From Rhabdothermincola_A sp041688815 (GTDB lineage Bacteria > Actinomycetota > Acidimicrobiia > Acidimicrobiales > Acidimicrobilacustridaceae), in the NCBI GenBank assembly GCA_041688815.1, contig JBDNHK010000090.1, forward strand, positions 1 through 46,065: DNA of 46,065 bases, given 5' to 3'. Each line of letters begins with the position of its first letter. Within the stretch, counting starts at the first letter, position 1. A model generated the notes under the pieces. That model searched no databases. It had not been told where the DNA came from and worked only from the letters and a program-made list of their open reading frames with translations. This document shows, one piece after another, positions 16,468 through 23,369 of the stretch. Both the position numbers and the translations under genes were made by a program.

Positions 16468-18233
16468 GTGGCGCACTCGGACTCACCGATGGCCGCCACG
16501 AAGGGGCCGGTCTCGTCGAAGTCGACGAAGAAGCTGGGGTCGTCTTCGGGCTTGGGGAACCAGTCGAGGTCCTTCAGCTCGGCGGCGATGGCCTTGGTGC
16601 CCCCCGAGCGGTCGATCCACTGGCGGAAGGTCTCACCGGCCTGTCGTTCGCCGGCGAACTTCCTGACCACGCGCACGGTGGCTTCCGGGGCGGCTTTGGC
16701 CGGCACTCGCAGCGCCTTCTCGCCGAAGTGGATCTGCTCGTCGCCGACGTAGCCGCCGAGCAGCATCTGGTAGCCAGGGGCAGACTTGCCGTGGGCCCGA
16801 CGCTCGGCGCCGTTGAACCCGATGTCGGCCACGTGGTGCTGGCCGCAGGAGTTGGTGCAGCCGGAGATGTTGATGCGCAAGCCGCCGACCTCACCGAGGC
16901 CCTCGGCCTCGAGAGCCTCGGTGATGGCGTTGGCCAGACCGCGACTCTGGGTGACGGCGATGTTGCAGGTGTCGGCACCCGGGCAGGCCACGACGTCGCG
17001 CACGAGCTCGGCACCGGGACTGGCCATGCCGATGGCCTCGAGACGAGAGTGCAGTACCGGCAGCTGACGCTCGGAGAGGGCTCGGAACACCAGGTTCTGG
17101 CGGTTGGTGATGCGGACCTCGGCGCCGAGCTCGCGTTGGATGGCGGCCAGGCCCCGGAACTGGGCCGAGGTGATGTCGCCGAGGTGGGCGTGGGCGTAGG
17201 CCGACACGGTGCCGTTGGCGACGCCGCGCATGACGTTGGCGTCCTCCCACTGCTCGAAGGCACCACGACGGCGCAGGGCCACCGGGGTGCCGTGGCCCAT
17301 CGGGGTGGCCACGACGTCGGCGGCCATCCCGGCCGGGGCGTCGCCGTTCTTCTCGACCTCGGCGGGGATCCCGCCGGGCCAGGTGGAGGAGGCGAGGAGA
17401 AGGTGGCGGCTGGCAAAGACCCGCCGCTGGAGCTCTTCGAACCCCAGGCTGTCGACCAGCCACTTCATGCGGGCCCGCAGCTTGTTGTCGCGGTTGCCGG
17501 CCTGATCGAAGACACGAAGGAGCGCCTCGATGGTGGGGAGCAGGTCCTCGCGGCTGGTGAACGGCTCGAGGGCCAGCGCCGGATGCGGCGTGGTGCCCAG
17601 GCCACCGGCGACGTAGACCCGGAACCCGGCTTCCACGGTGCCGTCGTCGTGGGTGCGGGCGGTGGCGATCACCCCGACGTCGTTGAACATGGCCTGACCG
17701 CAGTCGGTGCTGCACCCCGAGAAGTTGATCTTGAACTTGCGGGGGAGGCGCTGGGCGATGGGGTTGCGCAGGAAGTACTGGAAGGCGGCCTCGGCCCAGG
17801 GGGAGATGTCGAGGATCTCGAACGGGCAGGCGCCGGCCAGGTGGCAGCCCTGCACGTTGCGGACGGTGTCGCCGCAGGCCTCGCGAGTTGTCATGCCCAC
17901 GGCGGCGAGGTCGCGCATGACGTCGGGGATATTTTCGAGCTGCACGTAGTGGAACTGCACGTTCTGGCGGGTGGTGAGGTGGCCCCATCCCCGCGAGTAG
18001 CGGTCGGCGATGTCGCCCAGCCGGTCGAGCTGTTCGGCGGTGATGTAGCCCCAGGGCGCCTTCACCCGCACCATCTGGTTGTGGCCGCCCTGGCGCTGGC
18101 CGTAGATGCCGTTGTTCAGCCGAAAGACCCGGAAGACGTCCTCGGCCAGATCGCCCGACAGGTAGCGCGCGAGCTGCACCTCGAACTTGGCGATGTCGGC
18201 TGCGGTGCCGGCGTCGATCGTGAGATCGGCCAT
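16464..18233 (-). CDS. Ferredoxin-type sulfite/nitrite reductase
   Basis: This 589-residue siroheme/[4Fe-4S] reductase is built of two NiR/SiR repeats. FSGCSTDCGQAMFNDVG lies in the first half. The cluster ligands come as CPGADTCN and, about 37 residues later, SGCTNSCGQHHVADIGF, the standard C-x5-C and C-x3-C pattern. Linkage to cysH in a 4-bp overlap makes assimilatory sulfite reduction the likely role; nitrite reductase cannot be excluded because the families are homologous. The ATG at 18233 has a strong AAGGAAAGGG ribosome binding site 5 nt upstream and a 46-nt predicted leader, unlike the leaderless genes nearby. A perfect inverted repeat overlaps the promoter. Confidence 0.92.
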   Translation of the reverse strand: MADLTIDAGTAADIAKFEVQLARYLSGDLAEDVFRVFRLNNGIYGQRQGGHNQMVRVKAPWGYITAEQLDRLGDIADRYSRGWGHLTTRQNVQFHYVQLENIPDVMRDLAAVGMTTREACGDTVRNVQGCHLAGACPFEILDISPWAEAAFQYFLRNPIAQRLPRKFKINFSGCSTDCGQAMFNDVGVIATARTHDDGTVEAGFRVYVAGGLGTTPHPALALEPFTSREDLLPTIEALLRVFDQAGNRDNKLRARMKWLVDSLGFEELQRRVFASRHLLLASSTWPGGIPAEVEKNGDAPAGMAADVVATPMGHGTPVALRRRGAFEQWEDANVMRGVANGTVSAYAHAHLGDITSAQFRGLAAIQRELGAEVRITNRQNLVFRALSERQLPVLHSRLEAIGMASPGAELVRDVVACPGADTCNIAVTQSRGLANAITEALEAEGLGEVGGLRINISGCTNSCGQHHVADIGFNGAERRAHGKSAPGYQMLLGGYVGDEQIHFGEKALRVPAKAAPEATVRVVRKFAGERQAGETFRQWIDRSGGTKAIAAELKDLDWFPKPEDDPSFFVDFDETGPFVAAIGESECAT

Positions 18234-18265
18234 GTCGACCCTTTCCTTGCTGCGGCATCGAGGAA

Positions 18266-18291
18266 TCCCGACACTTGCAGTCGGGAATCTA
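18266..18291 (-). promoter_or_regulatory. Promoter with inverted-repeat operator candidate for the sulfite reductase operon
   Basis: On the minus strand the -10 TAGATT (18291-18286) abuts a perfect inverted repeat: TCCCGAC and GTCGGGA with a 7-nt spacer (18266-18286). The predicted start site (about 18279) falls inside the repeat. It could be a repressor operator for sulfur control or an mRNA 5' hairpin. Confidence 0.5.
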
Positions 18292-18343
18292 GCCGACCGG
18301 GCGCCGAAAGGCGACCCGTTCGCTCAGGTTTCTCGGCCGAGGG

Positions 18344-19687
18344 TCAGGCCCGGAGGAGCTCGGCCACCCGGAAGGCCAGATCGAGCGACTGGCGCCCGTT
18401 GAGACGCGGGTCGCACATCGTCTCGTAGCGGGTGTCGAGGTCGGCGTCGAAGATCTCCTCGGAGCCGCCCAGGCACTCGGTGACGTCGTCGCCGGTGAGC
18501 TCGATGTGGACACCCCCGGGCCAGGTGCCCACACTGCGATGGGCCCGGAAGAAACCGGCGATCTCGGCCATCACCGCGTCGAGGTGGCGGGTCTTGCGGC
18601 CGCCGGGTGCGGTGTAGGTGTTGCCGTGCATGGGGTCGCACGCCCACGCCACCGGATGCCCCTCGTCGCCCACGGCCTGCAGCAGAGGTGGAAGGGCGGT
18701 CTCGACGTGGTCGGCGCCCATGCGGGCGATGAGGGTGAGCCGACCAGGAACCCGGCCGGGGTTCAACGCCTCGCACAACGCCAGGACGTCGTCGGGAGAG
18801 GCGCTCGGGCCGATCTTGCAACCGACCGGGTTCTGGACGCCCGACAGGAAGTGCACGTGGGCGCCGTCGAGCTGGCGGGTGCGCTCACCGATCCAGAGCA
18901 TGTGCGCCGAACAGTCGTACCAGTCGCCGGTGAGGGAGTCCTGGCGGGTGAGGGCCTGCTCGTAGCCGAGGATCAGGGCCTCGTGGCTGGTGGCGATGTC
19001 GGTGGTGTGCAGCTGCGGGGTGGCCTCGGTGTCGATGCCACAGGCCGCCATGAAGTGCAGGGCGCGGTCGATGCCGGTGGCCACCTCTTCGTAGCGCCGG
19101 CCCTCGGCGCTCGAGGCCACGAACTCCAGGTTCCAGGCGTGCACCCGTGACAGGTCGGCGAAGCCGCCCTTGGTGAAGGCCCGCAGCAGGTTGAGCGTGG
19201 CCGCGCTCTGGTGGTAGGCGGTGAGGAGCCGCTCGGGATTGGCGTGGCGGGCGGCGGCGCTGAAGGCGATGTCGTTCACCATGTGGCCGCGGAACGACGG
19301 CAACTCGACCCCGTCGATGGTCTCGGTGCCCGACGACCGCGGCTTGGCGAACTGCCCGGCGATGCGGCCGATCTTCACCAGCGGCAGGCCCGACGAGTAG
19401 GTGAGGACCACGGCCATCTGCAGGATGACCTTGAGCTTGTCGCGGATGGCGTCGGCGCTGAAGGCGTCGAACGACTCGGCGCAGTCGCCGGCTTGGAGTA
19501 GGAAGGCTCGACCCTCCGCCACCTTGGCCATGGCGCCCGTGAGGCTGCGGGCTTCGCCGGCGAACACCAGCGGCGGCAGGGTGAACAGCTGCTCGATGGT
19601 GGCGTCGAGTGCGGCCGTATCGGGCCAGTCCGGCTGTTGGACAGCCGGGAACTCGCGCCACGACGACGGTGACCAGGGGGCGCTCAC
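18344..19687 (-). CDS. aroF: Class II 3-deoxy-7-phosphoheptulonate (DAHP) synthase
   Basis: This 447-residue enzyme joins phosphoenolpyruvate and erythrose-4-phosphate in the first step of the shikimate pathway. It belongs to class II (plant and actinobacterial type), recognised by QQPDWPD, FLLQAGDCAESF, GRIAGQFAKPRSS, SRVHAWNLEF and PVAWACDPMHGNTY. Length is close to the mycobacterial AroG (~460). The start taken is the GTG at 19687, whose product begins VSAPWSPSSWREFPAVQQPDW; the longer open frame to 19861 overlaps the sigma-factor gene and has non-coding composition. It lies downstream of the sigma factor on the same strand with a 64-bp gap. Paralogue naming is uncertain. Confidence 0.92.
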   Translation of the reverse strand: MSAPWSPSSWREFPAVQQPDWPDTAALDATIEQLFTLPPLVFAGEARSLTGAMAKVAEGRAFLLQAGDCAESFDAFSADAIRDKLKVILQMAVVLTYSSGLPLVKIGRIAGQFAKPRSSGTETIDGVELPSFRGHMVNDIAFSAAARHANPERLLTAYHQSAATLNLLRAFTKGGFADLSRVHAWNLEFVASSAEGRRYEEVATGIDRALHFMAACGIDTEATPQLHTTDIATSHEALILGYEQALTRQDSLTGDWYDCSAHMLWIGERTRQLDGAHVHFLSGVQNPVGCKIGPSASPDDVLALCEALNPGRVPGRLTLIARMGADHVETALPPLLQAVGDEGHPVAWACDPMHGNTYTAPGGRKTRHLDAVMAEIAGFFRAHRSVGTWPGGVHIELTGDDVTECLGGSEEIFDADLDTRYETMCDPRLNGRQSLDLAFRVAELLRA

Positions 19688-19751
19688 AGTGCTCAACGTT
19701 GCCGGACAGCGGGCGTGATGCGCAAAGCCATTGGGCGGGCGCCCGCCGCGG

Positions 19752-20582
19752 TCAGGCGGCGTCGATCTTGTCGGCGGCCTGCTCGCGCACCGCGGTGACG
19801 GCCCGCTTGACCAGGCGGCGGGCCGCCTCGGCGGTGACGCCCAGCTCCTCGCCCACCTCACGGTAGGAGCGCTTGCGCCCGTCGTGCAGGCCGAAACGCT
19901 GCTCGACGGCGTACCGGGCCCGAGCGTCGAGGACCGAGAGGAGGTCGGTGATCATGACCTCGTCCTGGCGGTCCATGACGATCTGTTCCGGCCCGGGGAG
20001 GGAGTCGGGGAGCAGATCGATGAGCTCGTTGGAGTCGTCGTCGCCGATGGTGCGATCGAGGGACGTGGGGGTGGTGAGGCGATGCAGGCGGGCGTGCTCG
20101 TCGTCGAGCTCGTCGCCGTCGCCGCTCACCTGACGCAGGGCGGCGCGGAGGCTGGCCGAGCGGTCGCCGGGGAGGCGGACGAGGCTGGCCTTCTGGTCGA
20201 GGGCCCGACCGATGGCCTGGCGGATCCAGAAGGTGGCGTAGGTGGAGAACTTGAAGCCCTTGCGCCAGTCGAACTTGTCGACGGCGTGCTCGAGCCCGAG
20301 ATTGCCCTCCTGGATGAGGTCGAGCAGCTCCATGCCGGGGGGGAGCGGGTAGCGCCGGGCGATGCTCACCACGAGGCGCAGGTTGGCCCGGATGAAACGA
20401 TCCTTGGCCGTGGCGGCGGCGCGCACGGCCCGCTTGCCCTCGGCCGACGGTCCGTCGGCCTCCATGGCCACGGCCGCGTCGCGGCCCTTCTCGATGATCT
20501 GGGAGAGCTCGCGCTCCTCCTCGGCCGTGAGAAGGGGGACGAGACCGATTTCGTTGAGGTACTGACCGACTGAATCACTCAT
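19752..20582 (-). CDS. Sigma-70 family RNA polymerase sigma factor (group 2-like)
   Basis: This 276-residue sigma factor retains region 1.2 (DSVGQYLNEIGLVPLL), region 2 (LRLVVSIARRY, DLIQEGNLGL, FSTYATFWIRQAIGRAL), region 3 and region 4 with a helix-turn-helix (RSYREVGEELGVTAEAARRLV). Region 1.1 is absent, so it is a group 2 or RpoS/SigB-like factor rather than the primary one. The ATG at 20582 has GGAG upstream; an ATG five codons earlier is possible. The region 2.4 sequence departs from typical RpoD (KASLVRLP), so its promoter preference may differ. It is divergent from nadD across a 258-bp spacer carrying a CRP-like site. Confidence 0.9.
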   Translation of the reverse strand: MSDSVGQYLNEIGLVPLLTAEEERELSQIIEKGRDAAVAMEADGPSAEGKRAVRAAATAKDRFIRANLRLVVSIARRYPLPPGMELLDLIQEGNLGLEHAVDKFDWRKGFKFSTYATFWIRQAIGRALDQKASLVRLPGDRSASLRAALRQVSGDGDELDDEHARLHRLTTPTSLDRTIGDDDSNELIDLLPDSLPGPEQIVMDRQDEVMITDLLSVLDARARYAVEQRFGLHDGRKRSYREVGEELGVTAEAARRLVKRAVTAVREQAADKIDAA

Positions 20583-20678
20583 CGCTTGCTGCTCCATCCG
20601 GATGGGACGGGGGCCCGTTACCGGCGTTGTTCGGGGATGGTCGAGCTTCTCAGCTCAGGGGTAAATCGCAGGGAAATG

Positions 20679-20688
20679 ACAACGTTGT
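20679..20688. repeat. Perfect 10-bp palindrome ACAACGTTGT
   Basis: ACAACGTTGT is a perfect palindrome about 100 bp upstream of the sigma-factor start, in the divergent spacer with nadD. It could be a regulator site. Palindromes of this length also occur by chance, so confidence is low. Confidence 0.3.
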
Positions 20689-20726
20689 AACCGCTGGTTG
20701 GTACCCGAAGATTCCGGGTTTCAGTC

Positions 20727-20740
20727 GTGACGTGTGTCAC
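20727..20740. promoter_or_regulatory. CRP/FNR-family-like operator GTGA-N6-TCAC
   Basis: GTGA (20727-20730), six bases and TCAC (20737-20740) exactly match the core of the CRP-family consensus. The arms extend to GTGAC and GTCAC. The site lies between divergent sigma-factor and nadD genes, centred about 107 bp upstream of the predicted nadD start site. Confidence 0.45.
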
Positions 20741-20828
20741 TTCCCACCAGGGGTGGCGGCACAGGGGGTGGAGGAAAGGACGGGCCCGGTGGGGCCACCA
20801 CCGTCGCTACCAGGGTTTACGGCGCCCG

Positions 20829-20834
20829 TAGACT
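20829..20834 (+). promoter_or_regulatory. nadD -10 element, leaderless
   Basis: TAGACT ends 6 nt before the nadD ATG at 20841. No clear -35 is visible. Confidence 0.55.
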
Positions 20835-20840
20835 CCCCGG

Positions 20841-21443
20841 ATGGCCCAGGACACGGCCCGGGTCGGACTTCTCGGGGGAACCTTCGATCCACCTCACATC
20901 GGCCACTTGGCCACCGCAATTGAGGTCAAGAACGTCCTGCAGCTCCACGAGGTGCAGTTCGTCGTCGCCAACGAGCCGTGGCAGAAGGTGGGAGTTCGAC
21001 CGGTGAGCCCGGTCGACGATCGTCTCGCCATGGTGGAAGCGGCGGTGGCGGACTTCCCCGGGCTCCGGGCGTCGACCGTCGAGATCGAGCGGGGCGGCCC
21101 GTCGTACACGGTGGACACGTTGACCACGCTTCGCGACGCCCGACCCGGGGTCGAGTGGTTCGTGATCCTGGGCGCCGATGCCGCCGCCGGGCTCCCCACA
21201 TGGGACCGAGCCGACGAGCTCGCCGCTCTGGCGACGTTCGTGCTCGTCGACCGGCCGGGACTGCCGTCGCCGCCGCCTCCTCCCGGGTGGCGGTTCGTCC
21301 ACGTCGGGGTGCCCCGTCTCGATGTGTCCAGTTCCGAGTTGCGCGACCGGGTGGCCTCTGGCCGCCCGCTCGACGTTCTCGTGCCACGCGACGTGATCTC
21401 CTGCATCGAGGGTCGGCGCCTCTATGGTTGGGTTAGCCCATGA
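20841..21443 (+). CDS. nadD: Nicotinate-nucleotide adenylyltransferase
   Basis: This 200-residue enzyme transfers AMP to nicotinate mononucleotide in NAD synthesis. The nucleotidyltransferase signature GGTFDPPHIGHL (with HxGH) is at the N-terminus. EWFVILGADAAAGLPTW and the C-terminal DVSSSELRDRV (the SSxxxR ATP motif) complete the fold. Length is normal. It heads an operon with the LytR_C protein (ATGA overlap) and rsfS, the common actinobacterial order. Confidence 0.95.
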   Translation: MAQDTARVGLLGGTFDPPHIGHLATAIEVKNVLQLHEVQFVVANEPWQKVGVRPVSPVDDRLAMVEAAVADFPGLRASTVEIERGGPSYTVDTLTTLRDARPGVEWFVILGADAAAGLPTWDRADELAALATFVLVDRPGLPSPPPPPGWRFVHVGVPRLDVSSSELRDRVASGRPLDVLVPRDVISCIEGRRLYGWVSP

Positions 21444-22762
21444 CCAGCTCCACCCGATCCTCCGTCCGCCCTGCTCCGGCGGCGTCGGCTGACCATTGGA
21501 GCACCGGAGCCGGATCGAATGGACCCGCCTCGGATGGTTCGTCGGGCCCGCCGCCGCGTGGGCGGTCCCCCCGGTCGCGTTCGCCGTGGTGGCGATTTGG
21601 TTTCCCGATCGCCCTCGTCGTCTTGATCCTGGCCATCCCGGTACTGGTCTGGTCGGGTGCCCGTGTCGTGCTCGACAGCAACGACGGCAAGCTCGTGCGC
21701 CGGGTCACCGATCCCGAGGCTCCCGGCTGGGAGGCCGTGCTCGAACCCACGCCCACCGAACTGGTGCTCCTCCTCGACTCCCGCCAGCAGCTCCAGGGCA
21801 TCTCCATCCTGATCCTGAGCGGCGACAACAGCGGTGCCGTGTTGCAGGTGCCGGTGGAGACACTTTTCTTGCTCGACGGGGCTGGTGAGATCAGCCTGGC
21901 CTTCTCCGGGTTCTTGTCCGAGGAGGAAGGGATCCGGGCCGGACTGGGCCAGCTGCTCCGGTTGAGTTTCGCCAGCACGCAAGTGATCCGCACTGATGAA
22001 TGGGCCTCGTTGGTGGCGCCGGTGTCGCCGCTCACCATCAGTAGTCCCGACGCCGCCGTGGATGCCACTGGGGCGGTCGTGTTCCCGAAGGGTTCGATCC
22101 AGATTCGGGCCGATCAGGTGGCCGCCTACCTGTCGGCGCGGGGACCCACGGAGACCGATGTGGCTCGCCTCGTCCGCACCGAGGCGTTCTGGAGGGCATG
22201 GCTCGTCGCGACCGCCAACGCCGGGTTGAGTTCAGTGCCCCCGCCCGCCGACCAGGGCCTCGGACGGTTCCTCGTCGCGCTCAGCCAGGGGCAGGTGCGC
22301 TTCGTCACCCTTCCCGTCACCGAAGCGAGTCCCGGTCCTCCCGAGCTGTACCGGGCACCACCGGCGGTCGCGGCGGCCACGGTGGCCGCGCTGGTGCCGT
22401 TCCCGGTCGGCCCGCCTGGAATGCGCCCCACGGTGCGGGTGCTCGACGGTACCGGCCGACTCGATCACGGTGAGACCGCCGCGGTCAGTCTCGGGGCCGC
22501 TGGTGCTCAGGTCGAGGTCATCGGCAACGCCGCCTCGTTCGACGAGCCGATCACCCAGCTCGTGTACTTCGACGACACCACTCGGGCCGAAGCCGAGCGG
22601 CTGCGGGTGGCGTTGGGCGTCGGTCAGGTCGTGCGCAGCTCCGAGCGCAGTTCCGTCGACATCACCATCATCCTCGGCGCCGACGCCATCGGTGTCCCGG
22701 GCATCGCCCCGCCGGCCGGGGCCAGTGCGACCCGAGGTGGAACAGGTGGACCCGGTGGCTGA
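21440..22762 (+). CDS. Membrane protein with degenerate LCP-like region and LytR_C domain
   Basis: This 440-residue protein has a disordered N-terminus (~1-45), one transmembrane segment (~50-75, FPIALVVLILAIPVLVWSG), an extracytoplasmic region where an LCP (LytR-CpsA-Psr) domain would be expected (~80-310), and a C-terminal LytR_C domain (~325-425, VRVLDGTGRLDHGETAAVSL to VDITIILG). LCP proteins attach glycopolymers to peptidoglycan. The usual IPRD-type motif reads VPVET here, and the active-site Arg/Asp pattern is not seen, so it is probably not a transferase. In other actinobacteria an LCP gene occupies this same slot between nadD and rsfS. It overlaps both neighbours. Confidence 0.75.
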   Translation: MTSSTRSSVRPAPAASADHWSTGAGSNGPASDGSSGPPPRGRSPRSRSPWWRFGFPIALVVLILAIPVLVWSGARVVLDSNDGKLVRRVTDPEAPGWEAVLEPTPTELVLLLDSRQQLQGISILILSGDNSGAVLQVPVETLFLLDGAGEISLAFSGFLSEEEGIRAGLGQLLRLSFASTQVIRTDEWASLVAPVSPLTISSPDAAVDATGAVVFPKGSIQIRADQVAAYLSARGPTETDVARLVRTEAFWRAWLVATANAGLSSVPPPADQGLGRFLVALSQGQVRFVTLPVTEASPGPPELYRAPPAVAAATVAALVPFPVGPPGMRPTVRVLDGTGRLDHGETAAVSLGAAGAQVEVIGNAASFDEPITQLVYFDDTTRAEAERLRVALGVGQVVRSSERSSVDITIILGADAIGVPGIAPPAGASATRGGTGGPGG

Positions 22763-23126
22763 CGCGACATCGACGGACCCGCTCACGTGGGTGAAGGTCG
22801 CCGCTCGAGCGGCGGCAGCAAAGACCGACGAACCGACGGTGGTGATCGACGTCGGTGCCGTGCTGGCGGTCACCGGTTGGTTCGTGATCACCGGTGCGGC
22901 GAACACCCGGCTGGTGCGGGCGCTCGTCGCCGAGGTGGAGTTGAAGGTCGCCGAGGCCGGCGGCCCGAAGCCTCGCCGCATCGAAGGCGGCGACACCAAC
23001 CGGTGGGTGCTGCTCGACTACGGCGACTTCGTGGTGCACGTGCTGCTCGATACCGAGCGCGAGTTCTACGACCTCGAACGCCTGTGGAGCGACATGCCCG
23101 TCGTCGACTGGCTGACCGAGGACTGA
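22755..23126 (+). CDS. rsfS: Ribosomal silencing factor RsfS
   Basis: This protein has about 123 residues and binds L14 to block subunit joining under starvation. Conserved parts are VVIDVGAVLAVTGWFVITGA, EGGDTNRWVLLDYGDFVVHVLL and EFYDLERLW. The usual DYFVI element reads GWFVI. It overlaps the end of the LytR_C gene by 8 bp; the GTG at 22755 is chosen, and a GTG at 22746 with GAGGTGG five bases upstream is equally possible. Third gene of the nadD operon. Confidence 0.9.
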   Translation: MADATSTDPLTWVKVAARAAAAKTDEPTVVIDVGAVLAVTGWFVITGAANTRLVRALVAEVELKVAEAGGPKPRRIEGGDTNRWVLLDYGDFVVHVLLDTEREFYDLERLWSDMPVVDWLTED

Positions 23127-23180
23127 GCGCCGCGACCCCACCAGCCATCCCAGGGCCGGGAAGTTGTCTCGCGGTGGCAG

Positions 23181-23253
23181 TGGAGCTAAGGAGAATCGAA
23201 CTCCTGACCTCTTCCATGCCATGGAAGCGCTCTACCAACTGAGCTATAGCCCC
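23181..23253 (-). tRNA. tRNA-Ala (anticodon GGC)
   Basis: Read on the minus strand, the 73 nt fold as a full cloverleaf. The acceptor is GGGGCTA with TAGCTCC, the D arm GCTC/GAGC, the anticodon arm CTTCC/GGAAG with loop ATGGCAT (anticodon GGC), and the T arm AGGAG/CTCCT with TTCGATT. The discriminator is A. The 3' CCA is not encoded. Confidence 0.96.
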
Positions 23254-23266
23254 GCAGGAGTCGCTG

Positions 23267-23294
23267 ACAATACCGGCCGCCCCGCGGTCGACAA
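23267..23294 (-). promoter_or_regulatory. tRNA-Ala promoter
   Basis: On the minus strand, -35 TTGTCG (23294-23289) and -10 TATTGT (23272-23267) are 16 nt apart. They place the start site about 7 nt before the tRNA. Confidence 0.6.
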
Positions 23295-23355
23295 AATCCT
23301 GACAGATCGGGCACATGGCTGGAATCGTAGGGATGGGCTGGGACAGACGATCCCG

Positions 23356-23361
23356 TAGCAT
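23356..23361 (+). promoter_or_regulatory. leuS -10 element, leaderless
   Basis: TAGCAT ends 8 nt before the leuS ATG at 23370. No convincing -35 is visible. Confidence 0.5.
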
Positions 23362-23369
23362 CAGCCCCC

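Noticed and set aside
20737..20923. Short open frames between the sigma factor gene and nadD
   Set aside because: They are Pro/Gly/Arg-rich, overlap the nadD start and have no initiation signal. The spacer is better read as regulatory.
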